Source of the DNA: Myxococcales bacterium
GTDB lineage: Bacteria; Myxococcota_A; Polyangia; Polyangiales; Polyangiaceae
Reading direction: 5' to 3'
DNA length: 64,000 bases
NCBI GenBank assembly: GCA_016794345.1
Contig: JAEUKE010000089.1
Span: 148,589 to 212,588 of the forward strand
Position numbers and translations under genes: made by a program. Each line of letters begins with the position of its first letter. The first letter of the stretch is position 1. The notes under the pieces were generated by a model that searched no databases, was not told the DNA's origin, and was given only the letters and a program-made list of their open reading frames with translations. Shown piece after piece: positions 9,501 to 17,775 of the stretch.

Positions 9501-10460
9501 CGCGCGACGGAGGACGACGGCAATCACCTCTGGCACGGGGTCGACTACGCGTCGCTCTCCGACACGGCCCTCGTCTCGCCTTCGGTCACTGCGTCGGCCT
9601 CCGAGGCGTTCGTGCTGTCATTTTCGCACCGGTACAAGTTCGAGGCGAGCGAAAGCAACGGCACGTTCGTCACGTGGGACGGTTCCGTCATCGAATACAG
9701 CGTCGACGGCGGGAGCTCGTGGGATGACGTGAGCACGCTCGTCGATCCCGGCTACACCGGGACGATCGGAGATCTCGCGGAGAACCCGCTCTCCAATCGA
9801 GAGGGTTACGTGGCCGAGAGCCCCGGGTGGCCGGACATGCAGCCCGTCACGCTGGATTTCGGGAGCCAGCTGGCCGGGCAGACTGTCGTGTTTCGGTTCC
9901 GCATCGGGTCGGATCAGGCGGCGAGCGACGTGGGCTGGTTCATCGACGACGTCTCGGTCCTCGGAGCGGAGGGCGCTCCATTCCCCGCCGTGGTCGAGGA
10001 TGCGGGCGCGTGTGGCGCCGACGCGGATCTTCCGCCCATCGCCGACGCCGGGCCCGACCAGCGGGCGCGCGCCGGCGATGCCGTGGTCCTCGATGGTAGC
10101 GGCAGCCGGGATCCGGACGCCGACGCGCTCACGTTCGAGTGGATCAGCGAGGCCGGCGGTCCCGTTCCGCTGGTCGTCGACGGCGCCCGCGCATCCTTCG
10201 TCGCCCCCGAGGTGGACGAGATCGCGGAGCTGTCGTTCCGCCTCACCGTGACGTCCAATGGCGCGAGCGCGATCGATACCGTCAAGGTCGTGATCGAGCC
10301 CGGGGACGGGTCGGAGGGGCTCGACGCGGCCGGCGGCTGCCATTGCCGGGCTGCGCCCGGCGAGCGGGAGCCAGCCGGATGGGGCGCTCTCCTCGGTCTG
10401 ACGCTCGCGGCGGCCCGCATGGCGCGCCGCGCGCTCAGGTCCCGCAGAACGTCTGGGTGA
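6552..10460 (+). CDS. M36 (fungalysin-type) metallopeptidase with PA and PKD domains and MYXO-CTERM-like tail
   Basis: 1302 residues from ATG 6552. A signal peptide (ending GVAQADD) leads into an FTP-like propeptide, then the M36 catalytic region with HEWGH (His619, Glu620, His623) and a downstream Glu in GGESEGWGD as third zinc ligand. A protease-associated insert around residues 480-600 contains IDRGSCSF and GVIIANN. After CARDB-like and jelly-roll-like segments comes a PKD-type domain (PIADAGPDQRARAGDAVVLD). The C-terminus has Gly-Gly-Cys-His-Cys, a hydrophobic helix and an Arg cluster, the layout of MYXO-CTERM sorting signals handled by a myxosortase. It is probably a surface-anchored or released extracellular protease. 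The last 26 bases overlap the convergent selO gene. Confidence 0.95.
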   Translation: MNRSYRLAAAPLLAVLFAGVAQADDKPSFDRSFDVAPAPVVQVSQRWTGQVTTTDSRTGLPSFVWGQLETPALPAGAAPADAALAHIRAYAPLYALSARSLATVRVSEVHDTGRGGILVRLEQAVDGIPVIGSGAKILMRRDRALVAIGGNLRPDATPELAKRATYGLPRATVVARVLSDLYDASIPASVVGAASPEDALGYTHFDVAPGGPVRFERPARVRRVWFPVGGALVAAYYVEVFSSTGVRGWDAYAYVVDATTAEVLRRRNLTDHAAFSYRVHADTSGDLRPLDGPVADFTPHPTGVPDRSYPGFVAPSLVTIDGFNIHADPWLSANATEALGNNVDAFTDRDGTDSISPGDTRAQTTAPGVFDHTYDPLSSPTASPTQAMAGVTQVFYTTNWLHDYWYDSGFDEAAGNAQLDNYNRGGAGGDRLRCETQDDLDAGAANNANMATPADGASPRMQIYVWSGAQSASLAVDALPNAPETGTAAFGAGSFDVTGAVVLVDDATATVTDACEPIGNSIAGQIALIDRGSCSFQSKAARAEAAGAIGVIIANNQGGPPPAMPGDGGAAVGIPVLSVSQADGVTIKAALGAGPVSATMQRQNGAAADAAVDNLVVAHEWGHYLHHRLVDCGLNQCGGESEGWGDFLALSLAVREGDDLSGTFSPAVYATIANPDAAYFGTRRYPYSTDLSKSPLTFQHIQASAVLPGGPPMSPGVPFNAEVHNTGEVFAAMLFEGYVSMLAASAEPNPPHSFDEARRKMADYVVAGMKLAPTEPTFTEQRDAIIAAAFAADPEDALVIAEGFAKRGAGSCAVSPPRDSFDNEGVVESFDVAPAVSIVSVAVTDGPASCDDDGIVDVGETGRVVVTLANRGFLDAPATTVTLSADDAGLAFPGGASVEVPTLAGFATVEIPFEVSLAGANAPTQVKIVATAKNPASCTPSVVSETFTRVHYDESPASSTKDDFESGIDAWSLDGDASELVWTRATEDDGNHLWHGVDYASLSDTALVSPSVTASASEAFVLSFSHRYKFEASESNGTFVTWDGSVIEYSVDGGSSWDDVSTLVDPGYTGTIGDLAENPLSNREGYVAESPGWPDMQPVTLDFGSQLAGQTVVFRFRIGSDQAASDVGWFIDDVSVLGAEGAPFPAVVEDAGACGADADLPPIADAGPDQRARAGDAVVLDGSGSRDPDADALTFEWISEAGGPVPLVVDGARASFVAPEVDEIAELSFRLTVTSNGASAIDTVKVVIEPGDGSEGLDAAGGCHCRAAPGEREPAGWGALLGLTLAAARMARRALRSRRTSG

Positions 10461-11919
10461 CGCGCTCGTGCGCTCGCGGCGGCTCGGCGAGGTGCTCGGC
10501 GCCGGGTTGGTCGTCGTAAGGACGCGAGAGCGTCCGGAGCAGCGCCTCGAACGGCCCCCGGTCTGCCTTCGTGATTGCGGCGTGGATCATCTCCTCGATG
10601 CGGTGATTGCGGGGGATGAAGGCCGGGTTCTGGCGCCGCATGGCGGCGGCGCGCGCGTCGGGGCGCTCGTCTTCTCGGTGGAGGCGCGCCCGCCACGCGC
10701 GCGCCCAGCCCGCGAAGCTCTCCGGCTCTCGAAAGAGCGCCGCGACCCGGTGGTCGGCACGTTCGTCTTCGGCCGCGTCGCAGAGCCGGCGGAAGAAGAG
10801 GGTGAAGTCGACCTCGCTCGACGCGAGCAGGCCGAAGAGGTCCGCCGCCAGCGCTCGATCGCCGTCTTCCGCGCGGGCCAAGCCGAGCTTGCTCCGGAGC
10901 ACGGCCAGATGGAGCTCCTGAAAGCGAGGCTGGAAGCGAGCGAGGTGCTCGCGCGCGACCGCGAGGGCGCGCTCGGCGTCGTCCGACACGAGCGGCGAGA
11001 GCGACTCCGCGAGGCGCCCGAGGTTCCAGAGCGCGATGTCGGGCTGTCGCTCGAAGGCGTAGCGGCCGCCGTGGTCGATCGAGCTGTACTTTTTCTGGGG
11101 GTGGTATTCGTCGAGGAAGGCGCAAGGTCCGTAGTCGAGGGTCTCCCCGGAGATCGCCGTGTTGTCCGTGTTCATCACGCCATGCACGAAGCCGAGGCCG
11201 AGCCACCGCGCGACGAGGTTCGCCTGCGCTTCGATGACCGCGTCGAGCAGCGCGAGACCTTCTCCGGCTGCCCTGTCGGCCTCGGGAAAGTGACGATCGA
11301 GCGCGTACGTGGTGAGCGAGGCCAGGGCCTCGGTGTCGCGACGGACCGCGAAATACTGGAAGGTCCCCACGCGCAGGTGGCTCGCTGCCACGCGCGTGAT
11401 GACGGCGCCCGGCAGCTCCTTGTCTCGGGCGACCCATTCCCCGGTCGTGACCGCGGCGAGCGCTCTGGTCGTCGGCACACCGAGCGCCGCCATGGCCTCG
11501 CTCACGACGTATTCGCGCAGGACCGGCCCCAGCGCAGCCCGGCCGTCCCCGCGGCGTGAAAATGGCGTCGGGCCGGCGCCCTTCAATTGGATGTCGCGTC
11601 GCTTGCCGTCCCGCCCGACGACCTCGCCGAGCAGGATCGCTCTGCCGTCCCCCAGCTGCGGGACGAAGCTCCCGAACTGATGCCCCGCGTAAGCCAGGGC
11701 GAGCGGCTCTGCTCCCGCGGGGAGCTCGTTGCCCGAGAAGAGCCTCGCAGCTTCGGGCTGCGACAGCGTGCTCGTCTCCAGCCCCAGCTCACGGGCGAGA
11801 CCGTCGTTCAGCTTCCAGAGCCGCGGCCACCGGACGGGGGTCGGGCGGACCCGAGCGAAGAGCCGATCCGGGAGCCTCGCGTAGCTGTTGTCGAACGAGA
11901 AGACGGGCGGCGGAGTCAT
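10435..11919 (-). CDS. selO: SelO family protein AMPylase (YdiU/UPF0061)
   Basis: 494 residues from ATG 11919, close to the usual bacterial SelO length. Diagnostic stretches are GHQFGSFVPQLGDGRA, the QLKGAGPTPFSR block, and VHGVMNTDNTAISGET with YGPCAFLDEY, which form the nucleotide and metal site of this pseudokinase-fold family. SelO transfers AMP from ATP to Ser/Thr/Tyr of target proteins in redox stress responses (established for the family). A Cys is third from the C-terminus (FCGT), matching the place where animal orthologues carry selenocysteine. The 3' end overlaps the M36 protease gene by 26 bases on the opposite strand; the membrane protein upstream is 46 bases away. Confidence 0.95.
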   Translation of the reverse strand: MTPPPVFSFDNSYARLPDRLFARVRPTPVRWPRLWKLNDGLARELGLETSTLSQPEAARLFSGNELPAGAEPLALAYAGHQFGSFVPQLGDGRAILLGEVVGRDGKRRDIQLKGAGPTPFSRRGDGRAALGPVLREYVVSEAMAALGVPTTRALAAVTTGEWVARDKELPGAVITRVAASHLRVGTFQYFAVRRDTEALASLTTYALDRHFPEADRAAGEGLALLDAVIEAQANLVARWLGLGFVHGVMNTDNTAISGETLDYGPCAFLDEYHPQKKYSSIDHGGRYAFERQPDIALWNLGRLAESLSPLVSDDAERALAVAREHLARFQPRFQELHLAVLRSKLGLARAEDGDRALAADLFGLLASSEVDFTLFFRRLCDAAEDERADHRVAALFREPESFAGWARAWRARLHREDERPDARAAAMRRQNPAFIPRNHRIEEMIHAAITKADRGPFEALLRTLSRPYDDQPGAEHLAEPPRAHERVTQTFCGT

Positions 11920-11965
11920 TGGCCCTGCAATCTTTGGAAGGGGGTAACTCGGGGTGCAAGCTCTG

Positions 11966-12637
11966 TCATCGCTTCGCGACGACGGGGGCGGCCCCCGTCG
12001 CGCGCCGGCGCTGCAGCGCCTCGTGTGCGTCCCACTCCGCCTCGGTGCCGGCGTCGGTGCTCGCCTCCTGGCTCGCAAGAGGAGGCGGAGCGATTCGAAC
12101 ACGCGTGAAGGTGGCAGCGGAAGCGGGGGAGGCGACCCGGCGCGCGCCTTTCCATCGAACCGCGGCTGCCGCCGCTCCGGCGACCAAGAGGGCCGACACC
12201 AAGAGCCCGTGCCCGGGTCGCGCGGACGGGAAGAGCGCGGGGAACGTCAAGAAGAGAGGCCACGCCATCGTCTTCCAGAGGAAGGCCAGGGCGCTCCCGG
12301 CCGTCGCGCCGATGCCCGCCAGCCAGGCGGTCGCGCCTCGGTCCGCGCGGGCGAAGGCGCGCCAGGTCATCGCAAAGGGCAGCGCTCCGAGGGCGCCCAC
12401 GACGACGAACCAGGCGGGCGCCATTCCCAGCACGAAGGCGACCGGGAAGAAGGTCGACATCATGAGCGCGCCGACGACCCCCCAGGCCTTGCCTCGGCCG
12501 GCCGCGAACGCGGAAGCGAGGAGCAGCGCCGACACGAGCACGGTGATCCACCGATCGAACGCGACGCTGCGGAGCAGGATCGCAAACGCGACGATCTCGA
12601 GCGCGAGGAGCAAGCGACGAAGCGGCCCGGGGAGCAC
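11966..12637 (-). CDS. Hypothetical multi-pass membrane protein
   Basis: 223 residues from ATG 12637. About five hydrophobic segments fill residues 8-165, including an ALLLASAFAAG helix and PVAFVLGMAPAWFVVVGALG; the C-terminal 55 residues are charged and Arg/Ala rich, likely cytoplasmic. I do not recognise a family. It lies 46 bases upstream of selO on the same strand and may be co-transcribed with it. Confidence 0.7.
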   Translation of the reverse strand: MLPGPLRRLLLALEIVAFAILLRSVAFDRWITVLVSALLLASAFAAGRGKAWGVVGALMMSTFFPVAFVLGMAPAWFVVVGALGALPFAMTWRAFARADRGATAWLAGIGATAGSALAFLWKTMAWPLFLTFPALFPSARPGHGLLVSALLVAGAAAAAVRWKGARRVASPASAATFTRVRIAPPPLASQEASTDAGTEAEWDAHEALQRRRATGAAPVVAKR

Positions 12638-12720
12638 GGAGAAATCATGGCTCGTGCGAGGTGAGGCGCAAGCCCGCGCTGCGACGTTGCTCCCCGGCTA
12701 CGGCTCGCCGGCTGTTGCGC

Positions 12721-13080
12721 TCAGCGGCCCGCCGCGCGCGAGAGCGTGAGAAAGACGTACGTCCCGTAGCCGAGGATCACGAACGTGCTGAGCAAGGTGC
12801 TCGCGAGCGCGATCCAGAAGGCGGACTTCGCGTTCGAGAGATCGGCCGGGTCGGCCTCCCCTCGCTCGATCGCGTTGATTTCGCGTCGGGCGAGGATCAT
12901 CGCGGGGATCCCCATGACCGGACCGCAGGTGACGAAGCTCAGCGCCGCGAGCAAGAGCGCGGTCATCGCGCGCCCGCTGCTCGGGGGCTTCTGGGGATAC
13001 GGCGCCCCATGGGGGTAAGCCTGCGGCGGACCCCAACCTTGCTGCGTGGGCGGAGCGTAGGGGTTGGGCGGCTGATTCAC
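12721..13080 (-). CDS. DUF4190-like small membrane protein
   Basis: 119 residues from ATG 13080. A Pro/Gln/Tyr-rich N-terminal tail of about 35 residues (NPYAPPTQQGWG) precedes two transmembrane helices; between them lies GIPAMILARREINAIERGE, the loop pattern of DUF4190 proteins. Function unknown for the family. It is 83 bases upstream of the membrane protein at 11966-12637 on the same strand. Confidence 0.8.
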   Translation of the reverse strand: MNQPPNPYAPPTQQGWGPPQAYPHGAPYPQKPPSSGRAMTALLLAALSFVTCGPVMGIPAMILARREINAIERGEADPADLSNAKSAFWIALASTLLSTFVILGYGTYVFLTLSRAAGR

Positions 13081-13204
13081 GCGCCAGAGCGTAGCGGCGC
13101 GCCGAGCGCCCGGGCAAGGTCGGGCAGCTCAGCCGCGCCCCTCGTGGCGGGCGCCGATCCCCGCCCTCGGACCTGTCGCGCTCGGCTCGAACGTGGAGGG
13201 TGAG

Positions 13205-13684
13205 ATGGAGAGCTGGCGGAAGCTCACGGTCGAGGTCGACGCCGCGGCTGCGTGCGCAATGGATGACGCGATCGTCATTCGGAAGACCCGCCACGCGACC
13301 ACGTACGGAGTCGACGAACGGGGCGTCCGCCCCGCTCGCGCCGGCGACCGACCCGCGCGCGCCTGCAGCGTGGAGTGGACCAGGCTCGAGCGCGCCGGCT
13401 CGGTGATCGCTTTCACGCTCGCCTTCGAAGCCGTCGGCGCGAGCCCCGCCGACCTCCTCGGTGCGCTCCAGTCCACGGCCGCGTTCGTGCTGCGTGCACG
13501 GCCGATGCCCGGGATCTGCGCGGCGAGCTCGCAAGGCTACGCGGCCTGGGTGAACGCGCTCCGCCGCGGGCCGCGGTACCGAGCCAGGCGCGTTCGGCGC
13601 GGAGCGAGCTCGCGGTCGCGGCCGCGTCCGTGGTCGAACGGCGAGGGCGCACCGACGATCGACTCGGTTCGTGCACAGGTGTGA
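13205..13684 (+). CDS. Hypothetical protein
   Basis: 159 residues from ATG 13205, preceded by GGAGGG at 13195-13200, a good ribosome binding site that favours this start over the GTG at 13193. Codon third positions are GC rich through most of the frame. The middle (CSVEWTRLERAGSVIAFTL) has a faint resemblance to the OB-fold strand of DUF35 acyl-CoA-associated proteins, but zinc-ribbon cysteines are missing, so I do not assign it. The C-terminal 35 residues are an Arg/Ser-rich tail. If this is not a gene, bases 13081-13778 hold nothing else that I can recognise. Confidence 0.5.
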   Translation: MESWRKLTVEVDAAAACAMDDAIVIRKTRHATTYGVDERGVRPARAGDRPARACSVEWTRLERAGSVIAFTLAFEAVGASPADLLGALQSTAAFVLRARPMPGICAASSQGYAAWVNALRRGPRYRARRVRRGASSRSRPRPWSNGEGAPTIDSVRAQV

Positions 13685-13778
13685 TCGGGGCTCGCCGGTG
13701 CGAAGCCGGCGACGCGCCGTGATCGCGCTCGTTCGAGCGTGCTCGGGCGGGTACGCACGTTGCGATGGGCCGTGGCTC

Positions 13779-14471
13779 ATGATCACCACGCGTCATCTCG
13801 TTGCGTTGCTCGGCATGCTCGCGGTCTCGTCAGTCGTCCTCTCCGCGCGTGCCGATGAGCCCTACGATTGGGCAGCTCCACCCAGCGAGCCCGTTGCACC
13901 GCCCGCTCCCACGCCCGCGCCCGCAGAGGCGGGGCCGGCGACTTCGACCGCACCTGACGCCGCCCCGGTACGGCGCACGCCCTCCGACGATTCGTGGCGG
14001 GCGCCCCAGGATCTCCCGCCCCTCTTGCCGTACCGAGCGGGGCGGAAGGTGCCCGCCGGATACGAGGTGGCTTCGGTCCCCCGAACCGGGATGGTCGTCG
14101 GGGGGGCGGTGATCGCAGGCGGGCTGCACCTCGTGTCCGTGATCGCGGCCGTCGCGCTCGACGCGGAAGCGGAGGAGACGCTGCGCGATCAGCAAGGCGG
14201 AAGCCGGACCGATCCCGAGTTCGACAGCCGCTACACGCCGCTGTTCATTCCGGTCGTCGGTCCCTTCGTCGCGGTGAAGACGTCGGAGGCGAGCGGCACT
14301 GGGATGGCGATCCTGGTGATGAACGGCGTCGCGCAGGTCACGGGCTGCGCGTTGGTGATCGCCGGGCTTGCGGCGCCCAAACAGGTGCTCGTGAAGCAGG
14401 ACATGCCCGTCGCCGTCGTTCCGTTCTTCGACCCGACCGGAGGCGGCCTCGCGATACGCGGCGCGCTCTGA
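13779..14471 (+). CDS. Exported hypothetical protein with two membrane segments
   Basis: 230 residues from ATG 13779. A signal peptide ends near LSARADEP; a Pro/Ala-rich segment follows to about residue 65. Two later hydrophobic stretches (MVVGGAVIAGGLHLVSVIAA and a second around GMAILVMNGVAQVTGCALVI) suggest membrane insertion. This layout is common in uncharacterised myxobacterial envelope proteins. The PEGA-domain gene begins 38 bases downstream on the same strand, so they may form an operon. Confidence 0.75.
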   Translation: MITTRHLVALLGMLAVSSVVLSARADEPYDWAAPPSEPVAPPAPTPAPAEAGPATSTAPDAAPVRRTPSDDSWRAPQDLPPLLPYRAGRKVPAGYEVASVPRTGMVVGGAVIAGGLHLVSVIAAVALDAEAEETLRDQQGGSRTDPEFDSRYTPLFIPVVGPFVAVKTSEASGTGMAILVMNGVAQVTGCALVIAGLAAPKQVLVKQDMPVAVVPFFDPTGGGLAIRGAL

Positions 14472-14509
14472 TCCTATGCGGGGGTCCCCGCCTTCACTAT
14501 CCTGCTCTC

Positions 14510-15856
14510 GTGGTCGACCGGCGTCGTGACAAGACGGAGCAGATCCCGGCTTCGTCCCTTGTGGAGCTGCGAGCTTCCCGCCGTCGGCTCGCCCCCCGCC
14601 AGGATACCTGGGAGTCCGAGGACCTCGAAGCAGACCTCGCCGCGGCGAAGGGCTCCGACGCGAGCGAGCCCAGCGCGCTCCACACGCCGCCGAGCGGGAA
14701 GATCCCGAACGAGGAGATCGAAGAGCACCTCGGGACCCACCTCGACGTGTTCACGGTCGAGAGGCGTGAGGCTTTCCTTCGAGCATTCGCCGCCCGCCAG
14801 TACGCCCGAGCGTTGGCCGGTCTGGAGGAGGAGGGCAAGCGGCAGCCGAAGAACCTCAGCCTCGCCAAGGAGGTCCGCGCGATCCGCGCCTACCTGCTCG
14901 GCCGGATCGAGCGTGAGCTCGGAGGGCTCAACGTCAAGCCGCGGAAGGCGCGATCTTTCTCCACCGTGGACGCGCCGTTCGATCTGCAAGCGATCCTTCG
15001 CGACATCGACGGTCGCGCGCCGATCGAGCGCATCGTGCGTGAGTCGGACGTGGAGAGGCTCCGCGCGCTCGACTTCTTGCTCGACCTGGCGCGGAGCGGG
15101 TACCTCGAGCTCCCGCTCGAGGACGGAGCCTTGCCGCCCGAGCCCACGCTGCCTCCGCCCGGGTCGCTCTCGGGCACACGTCCGAGGGTCGATTCGCTCG
15201 AGCCGCCCTCCTCGCCGGCGACCATCCCGTCCACACCGCCGGCGGAGCCCCTACCGGTCGAGACACCCCCGAGCGCGCCCCCGCTTCGGGCGGTCTCCAG
15301 CGTACCGCCGGGCCCCGTGACTGCCCCGCCGGCGTCCGCCGTGGGCCCGCCTGCCTCGGCTCGACCAGTCGGGCAGGTGCGCGTCGAGCCGCGGCCCGCG
15401 CGGCGCGAGCTTCCGGCGCTCATCCCGGTGCTGCTCGGCGCGGTCGTGGTGCTCGGCCTCGCGTTGACCGTATTGCTGCTGGTCCGCCGCTCCGAGCCGC
15501 GAGCGACTCAACCGCTCCCGTCGGAGCGTTCGCCCACCCCGCCGTCTCCGACCGCCCCCGCCGCCGCAGCGACGACGAGCCCCGTCGTCACGACAGCCGC
15601 GTCGGGGGTCGCTCCCGTGCCAGCCCCCGAGACCGTCCACGTGAAGATCGAGGTCGAGCCGAAGTACGCGCGCGTCACGCTCGACGGCGTGCTGCTCACC
15701 GGCAAGCCCATCGAGGTCGATCTGCCGAAGGGCGCCAAGACGTACGTGCTGCAGGTCGAGTCGGAGGGCTTCCGCGCCCACAAGGCGACGTTCACTGCCG
15801 AGGCCAACTCCACCTTCACGATCGCGCTCGAGCGCCTCCCGGCGCGGCAGAGATAG
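14510..15856 (+). CDS. Membrane protein with PEGA domain
   Basis: 448 residues if translation starts at GTG 14510; no ATG is available in the gap after the preceding gene. The first 210 residues are cytoplasmic and helical, including a segment (DLQAILRDIDGRAPIERIV) like the winged-helix tails of DUF4388-type proteins. A Pro-rich linker follows, then a single membrane helix at about 304-327 and an exported PEGA domain at about 376-445 (VEPKYARVTLDG, then LPKGAKTYVLQVESEGF). PEGA domains are usually linked to the cell envelope. The arrangement suggests signalling across the inner membrane, but this is inference. Confidence 0.82.
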   Translation: MVDRRRDKTEQIPASSLVELRASRRRLAPRQDTWESEDLEADLAAAKGSDASEPSALHTPPSGKIPNEEIEEHLGTHLDVFTVERREAFLRAFAARQYARALAGLEEEGKRQPKNLSLAKEVRAIRAYLLGRIERELGGLNVKPRKARSFSTVDAPFDLQAILRDIDGRAPIERIVRESDVERLRALDFLLDLARSGYLELPLEDGALPPEPTLPPPGSLSGTRPRVDSLEPPSSPATIPSTPPAEPLPVETPPSAPPLRAVSSVPPGPVTAPPASAVGPPASARPVGQVRVEPRPARRELPALIPVLLGAVVVLGLALTVLLLVRRSEPRATQPLPSERSPTPPSPTAPAAAATTSPVVTTAASGVAPVPAPETVHVKIEVEPKYARVTLDGVLLTGKPIEVDLPKGAKTYVLQVESEGFRAHKATFTAEANSTFTIALERLPARQR

Positions 15857-15868
15857 CGCGGGCTCGGC

Positions 15869-17161
15869 CTACATCCACTTGTCGCGCTCGGTCATCGTGC
15901 GCGCGTCGATGGTGACGATGTCGAAGCCCTTCTGGCCCTCGATCTTGCGGAGGAGGACGAGCTTGTCGGCGAGCCAGCGTGCGCCTTCGAACCCGAAGAA
16001 CCACCCGTGCTCGGAGGGGATGATCGAGCTCTTGCCCGTCACGAGATCGAGCAGCCCCACGGCGCCCTTCTGCATGGGCATGGCGAGCAGGCCCGACGCG
16101 CTCACGACGCTGGAGCCGACCGCGTGCGGGATTGTGTGTGTGGCGAGGACACTTCCGTCAGCGACGAGCACCCAGGTGAGATCCACCGCCTGGGCCTTGT
16201 CGCGCCCGCGCAGGCCGGCGAGCACCGCCGTGCGACCCTCGGGGTCTTGCGAGAACGACACGTCCTCCAGGCCTTTGACGCAGACGAGGGGCTTGGGGAC
16301 GGTGACGGGGTTGACCCCCACCTTGAACAAGCAGCGCTCGGCGCCGCGCGAGCCGACCGTGAGGACGGCGCTGCCGTCCGCCGTCCATGCGGGCGGGCTC
16401 GCGGCGGTGATGCCCGTGATCCGTCTGGGTCGGTCCTCGCCGACCTTCACGACGAAGAGCCCGTAGTCGCAGGGCGACCCCGTGCAGCCGCGGAAGGCGA
16501 CCGACTCGCCGGCCGGATCGAACACGGGCGAGTAGCTCGCGAGCATTCCCTGATCGACGCGGCGGGACGCGGCGCCGTCCCCGCTCATCGAGAACAGCCA
16601 GTCGCCTTGTGAGCCGTCCGTCGGGGGCGCCCCGAAGAGGAAAGGCGCGCGCTTGGGGCTGACGGCGAAGGTCGGTGAGGCGAGGGCCGGGCGCATGTGC
16701 CAGGGGCCGAGCTCGCGGAGCATGGAGGCGAACCGCACGGCGTCCGCCTCGAACGTGCCGGAGAGCGGCCCGAACGAGCCGGCCTGCGCGCCCTCGAGCC
16801 GCTCCGGCTTGGCTTCCCACCGGTCGACGCGTGTCCCTTTGTCGAGATCGATTGTGTCGAGCGCCAGCCGCTCGGGGCCGTGTCCTTCCAGTCGGATGAC
16901 CGCGCGCGACTTGCCGCCGTCCACGCCGAGGAGCGTGATGCCGCCGAACCAGTCGTCGCGGTAGCGCAGATCGACGTGAACCGCCGCCGCCTTCTTCGGC
17001 TCGGCCCGCTTGGGCGACGGCTCCGACACCGCCGGTGTGCGCGGAGCGCCGGCGACGAGACCCGGCTCCGGATCTCGCGCGCCTTCGGGAGGGACACACG
17101 AAGCCGAAGCGACCAGGAGCGCAACGGCGCTGAAGCTGGGACCACGCACGGGAGAGACCAT
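15869..17161 (-). CDS. Lipoprotein with TolB/WD40-like beta-propeller
   Basis: 430 residues from ATG 17161. The signal peptide ends in a lipobox (VASASC, Cys22). Propeller blades of TolB type are visible, for example SYSPVFDPAGESVAFRGC and PPAWTADGSAVLTVGSRG. The N-terminal 150 residues after the Cys are a separate domain without a family that I recognise. Probably an envelope-exposed binding protein. Convergent with the PEGA protein gene and divergent from the thioesterase gene 69 bases away. Confidence 0.82.
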   Translation of the reverse strand: MVSPVRGPSFSAVALLVASASCVPPEGARDPEPGLVAGAPRTPAVSEPSPKRAEPKKAAAVHVDLRYRDDWFGGITLLGVDGGKSRAVIRLEGHGPERLALDTIDLDKGTRVDRWEAKPERLEGAQAGSFGPLSGTFEADAVRFASMLRELGPWHMRPALASPTFAVSPKRAPFLFGAPPTDGSQGDWLFSMSGDGAASRRVDQGMLASYSPVFDPAGESVAFRGCTGSPCDYGLFVVKVGEDRPRRITGITAASPPAWTADGSAVLTVGSRGAERCLFKVGVNPVTVPKPLVCVKGLEDVSFSQDPEGRTAVLAGLRGRDKAQAVDLTWVLVADGSVLATHTIPHAVGSSVVSASGLLAMPMQKGAVGLLDLVTGKSSIIPSEHGWFFGFEGARWLADKLVLLRKIEGQKGFDIVTIDARTMTERDKWM

Positions 17162-17230
17162 CGTGACGATCGCCGTCCGGGGGGTCAAGCGGGGTTGTCG
17201 CCCGAGCCGTGCCGACACTACAGAAAGGCC

Positions 17231-17731
17231 ATGTCGCACATGAGCCCCGACGCCATCGCGCCTCGTGACGCATCCGGCGCCGTGACCAACATGACCGAAT
17301 ACGTGCTCCCCACCCACGCGAACGCGCTGGGCAACGTCTTCGGCGGTCAGGTCCTCGCGTGGATGGACCTGTGCGCGGCCATTTGTGCTCAACGCTTCTC
17401 GGGGATGGTCTGCGTCACGGCGGGCATCGACGATCTCTCCTTCGAAGGGCCCATTCAGGTCGGGCAAGTCGTGCGTCTCGCGGCGCGGATCACGGCCACG
17501 TTCCGGACGTCGCTCGAGATCTTCGTCGAGGTTCGTGGGGAAGACGCGACGACCGGGCGAACGTGGCCCTGCGTCTCGGGGTTTCTCACCTTCGTCGGGT
17601 TTCGCGACGGCAAGCCGGCTCAGGTGCCTCCGCTGCTCGTTCGGACCGAGGTGCAGGAGGCGGAGGTCGAGGCTGCTCGCAGGCGGCGCGACGCGCGCCT
17701 GTCGCGGCGCGCCGAGCATCATCGAGCCTGA
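17231..17731 (+). CDS. Acyl-CoA thioesterase, hotdog fold
   Basis: 166 residues from ATG 17231, preceded by GAAAGG; an alternative ATG is at 17240. The hotdog signature is THANALGNVFGGQVLAWMD with the family Asn (Asn31) and Asp (Asp46), as in YciA/BACH-type thioesterases that hydrolyse acyl-CoA to free acid and CoA. The C-terminus is a basic, helical tail (EAARRRRDARLSRR). Cytoplasmic. The diguanylate cyclase gene follows after 44 bases. Confidence 0.9.
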   Translation: MSHMSPDAIAPRDASGAVTNMTEYVLPTHANALGNVFGGQVLAWMDLCAAICAQRFSGMVCVTAGIDDLSFEGPIQVGQVVRLAARITATFRTSLEIFVEVRGEDATTGRTWPCVSGFLTFVGFRDGKPAQVPPLLVRTEVQEAEVEAARRRRDARLSRRAEHHRA

Positions 17732-17775
17732 GATCGACCGAAGAGCGAATCAGCGGCTCCGAACTTCGGTGTAGG

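Noticed and set aside
7134..9536. 800-codon minus-strand frame opposite the M36 protease gene
   Set aside because: The plus strand has HEWGH, PA and other M36 features; the reverse frame has the Arg/Asp/Val-rich composition of an antisense shadow.
10435..11919. Selenocysteine in selO
   Set aside because: The C-terminal position holds a normal Cys codon and there is no in-frame TGA before the stop.
13129..13476. Minus-strand frame opposite the hypothetical protein at 13205-13684
   Set aside because: Composition is Ser/Ala/Arg-rich and without RBS; the plus frame has a good GGAGGG and better codon bias, though both remain uncertain.
13205..13684. DUF35-like OB-fold similarity
   Set aside because: Only one short block resembles the family, and the zinc-ribbon cysteines are absent.
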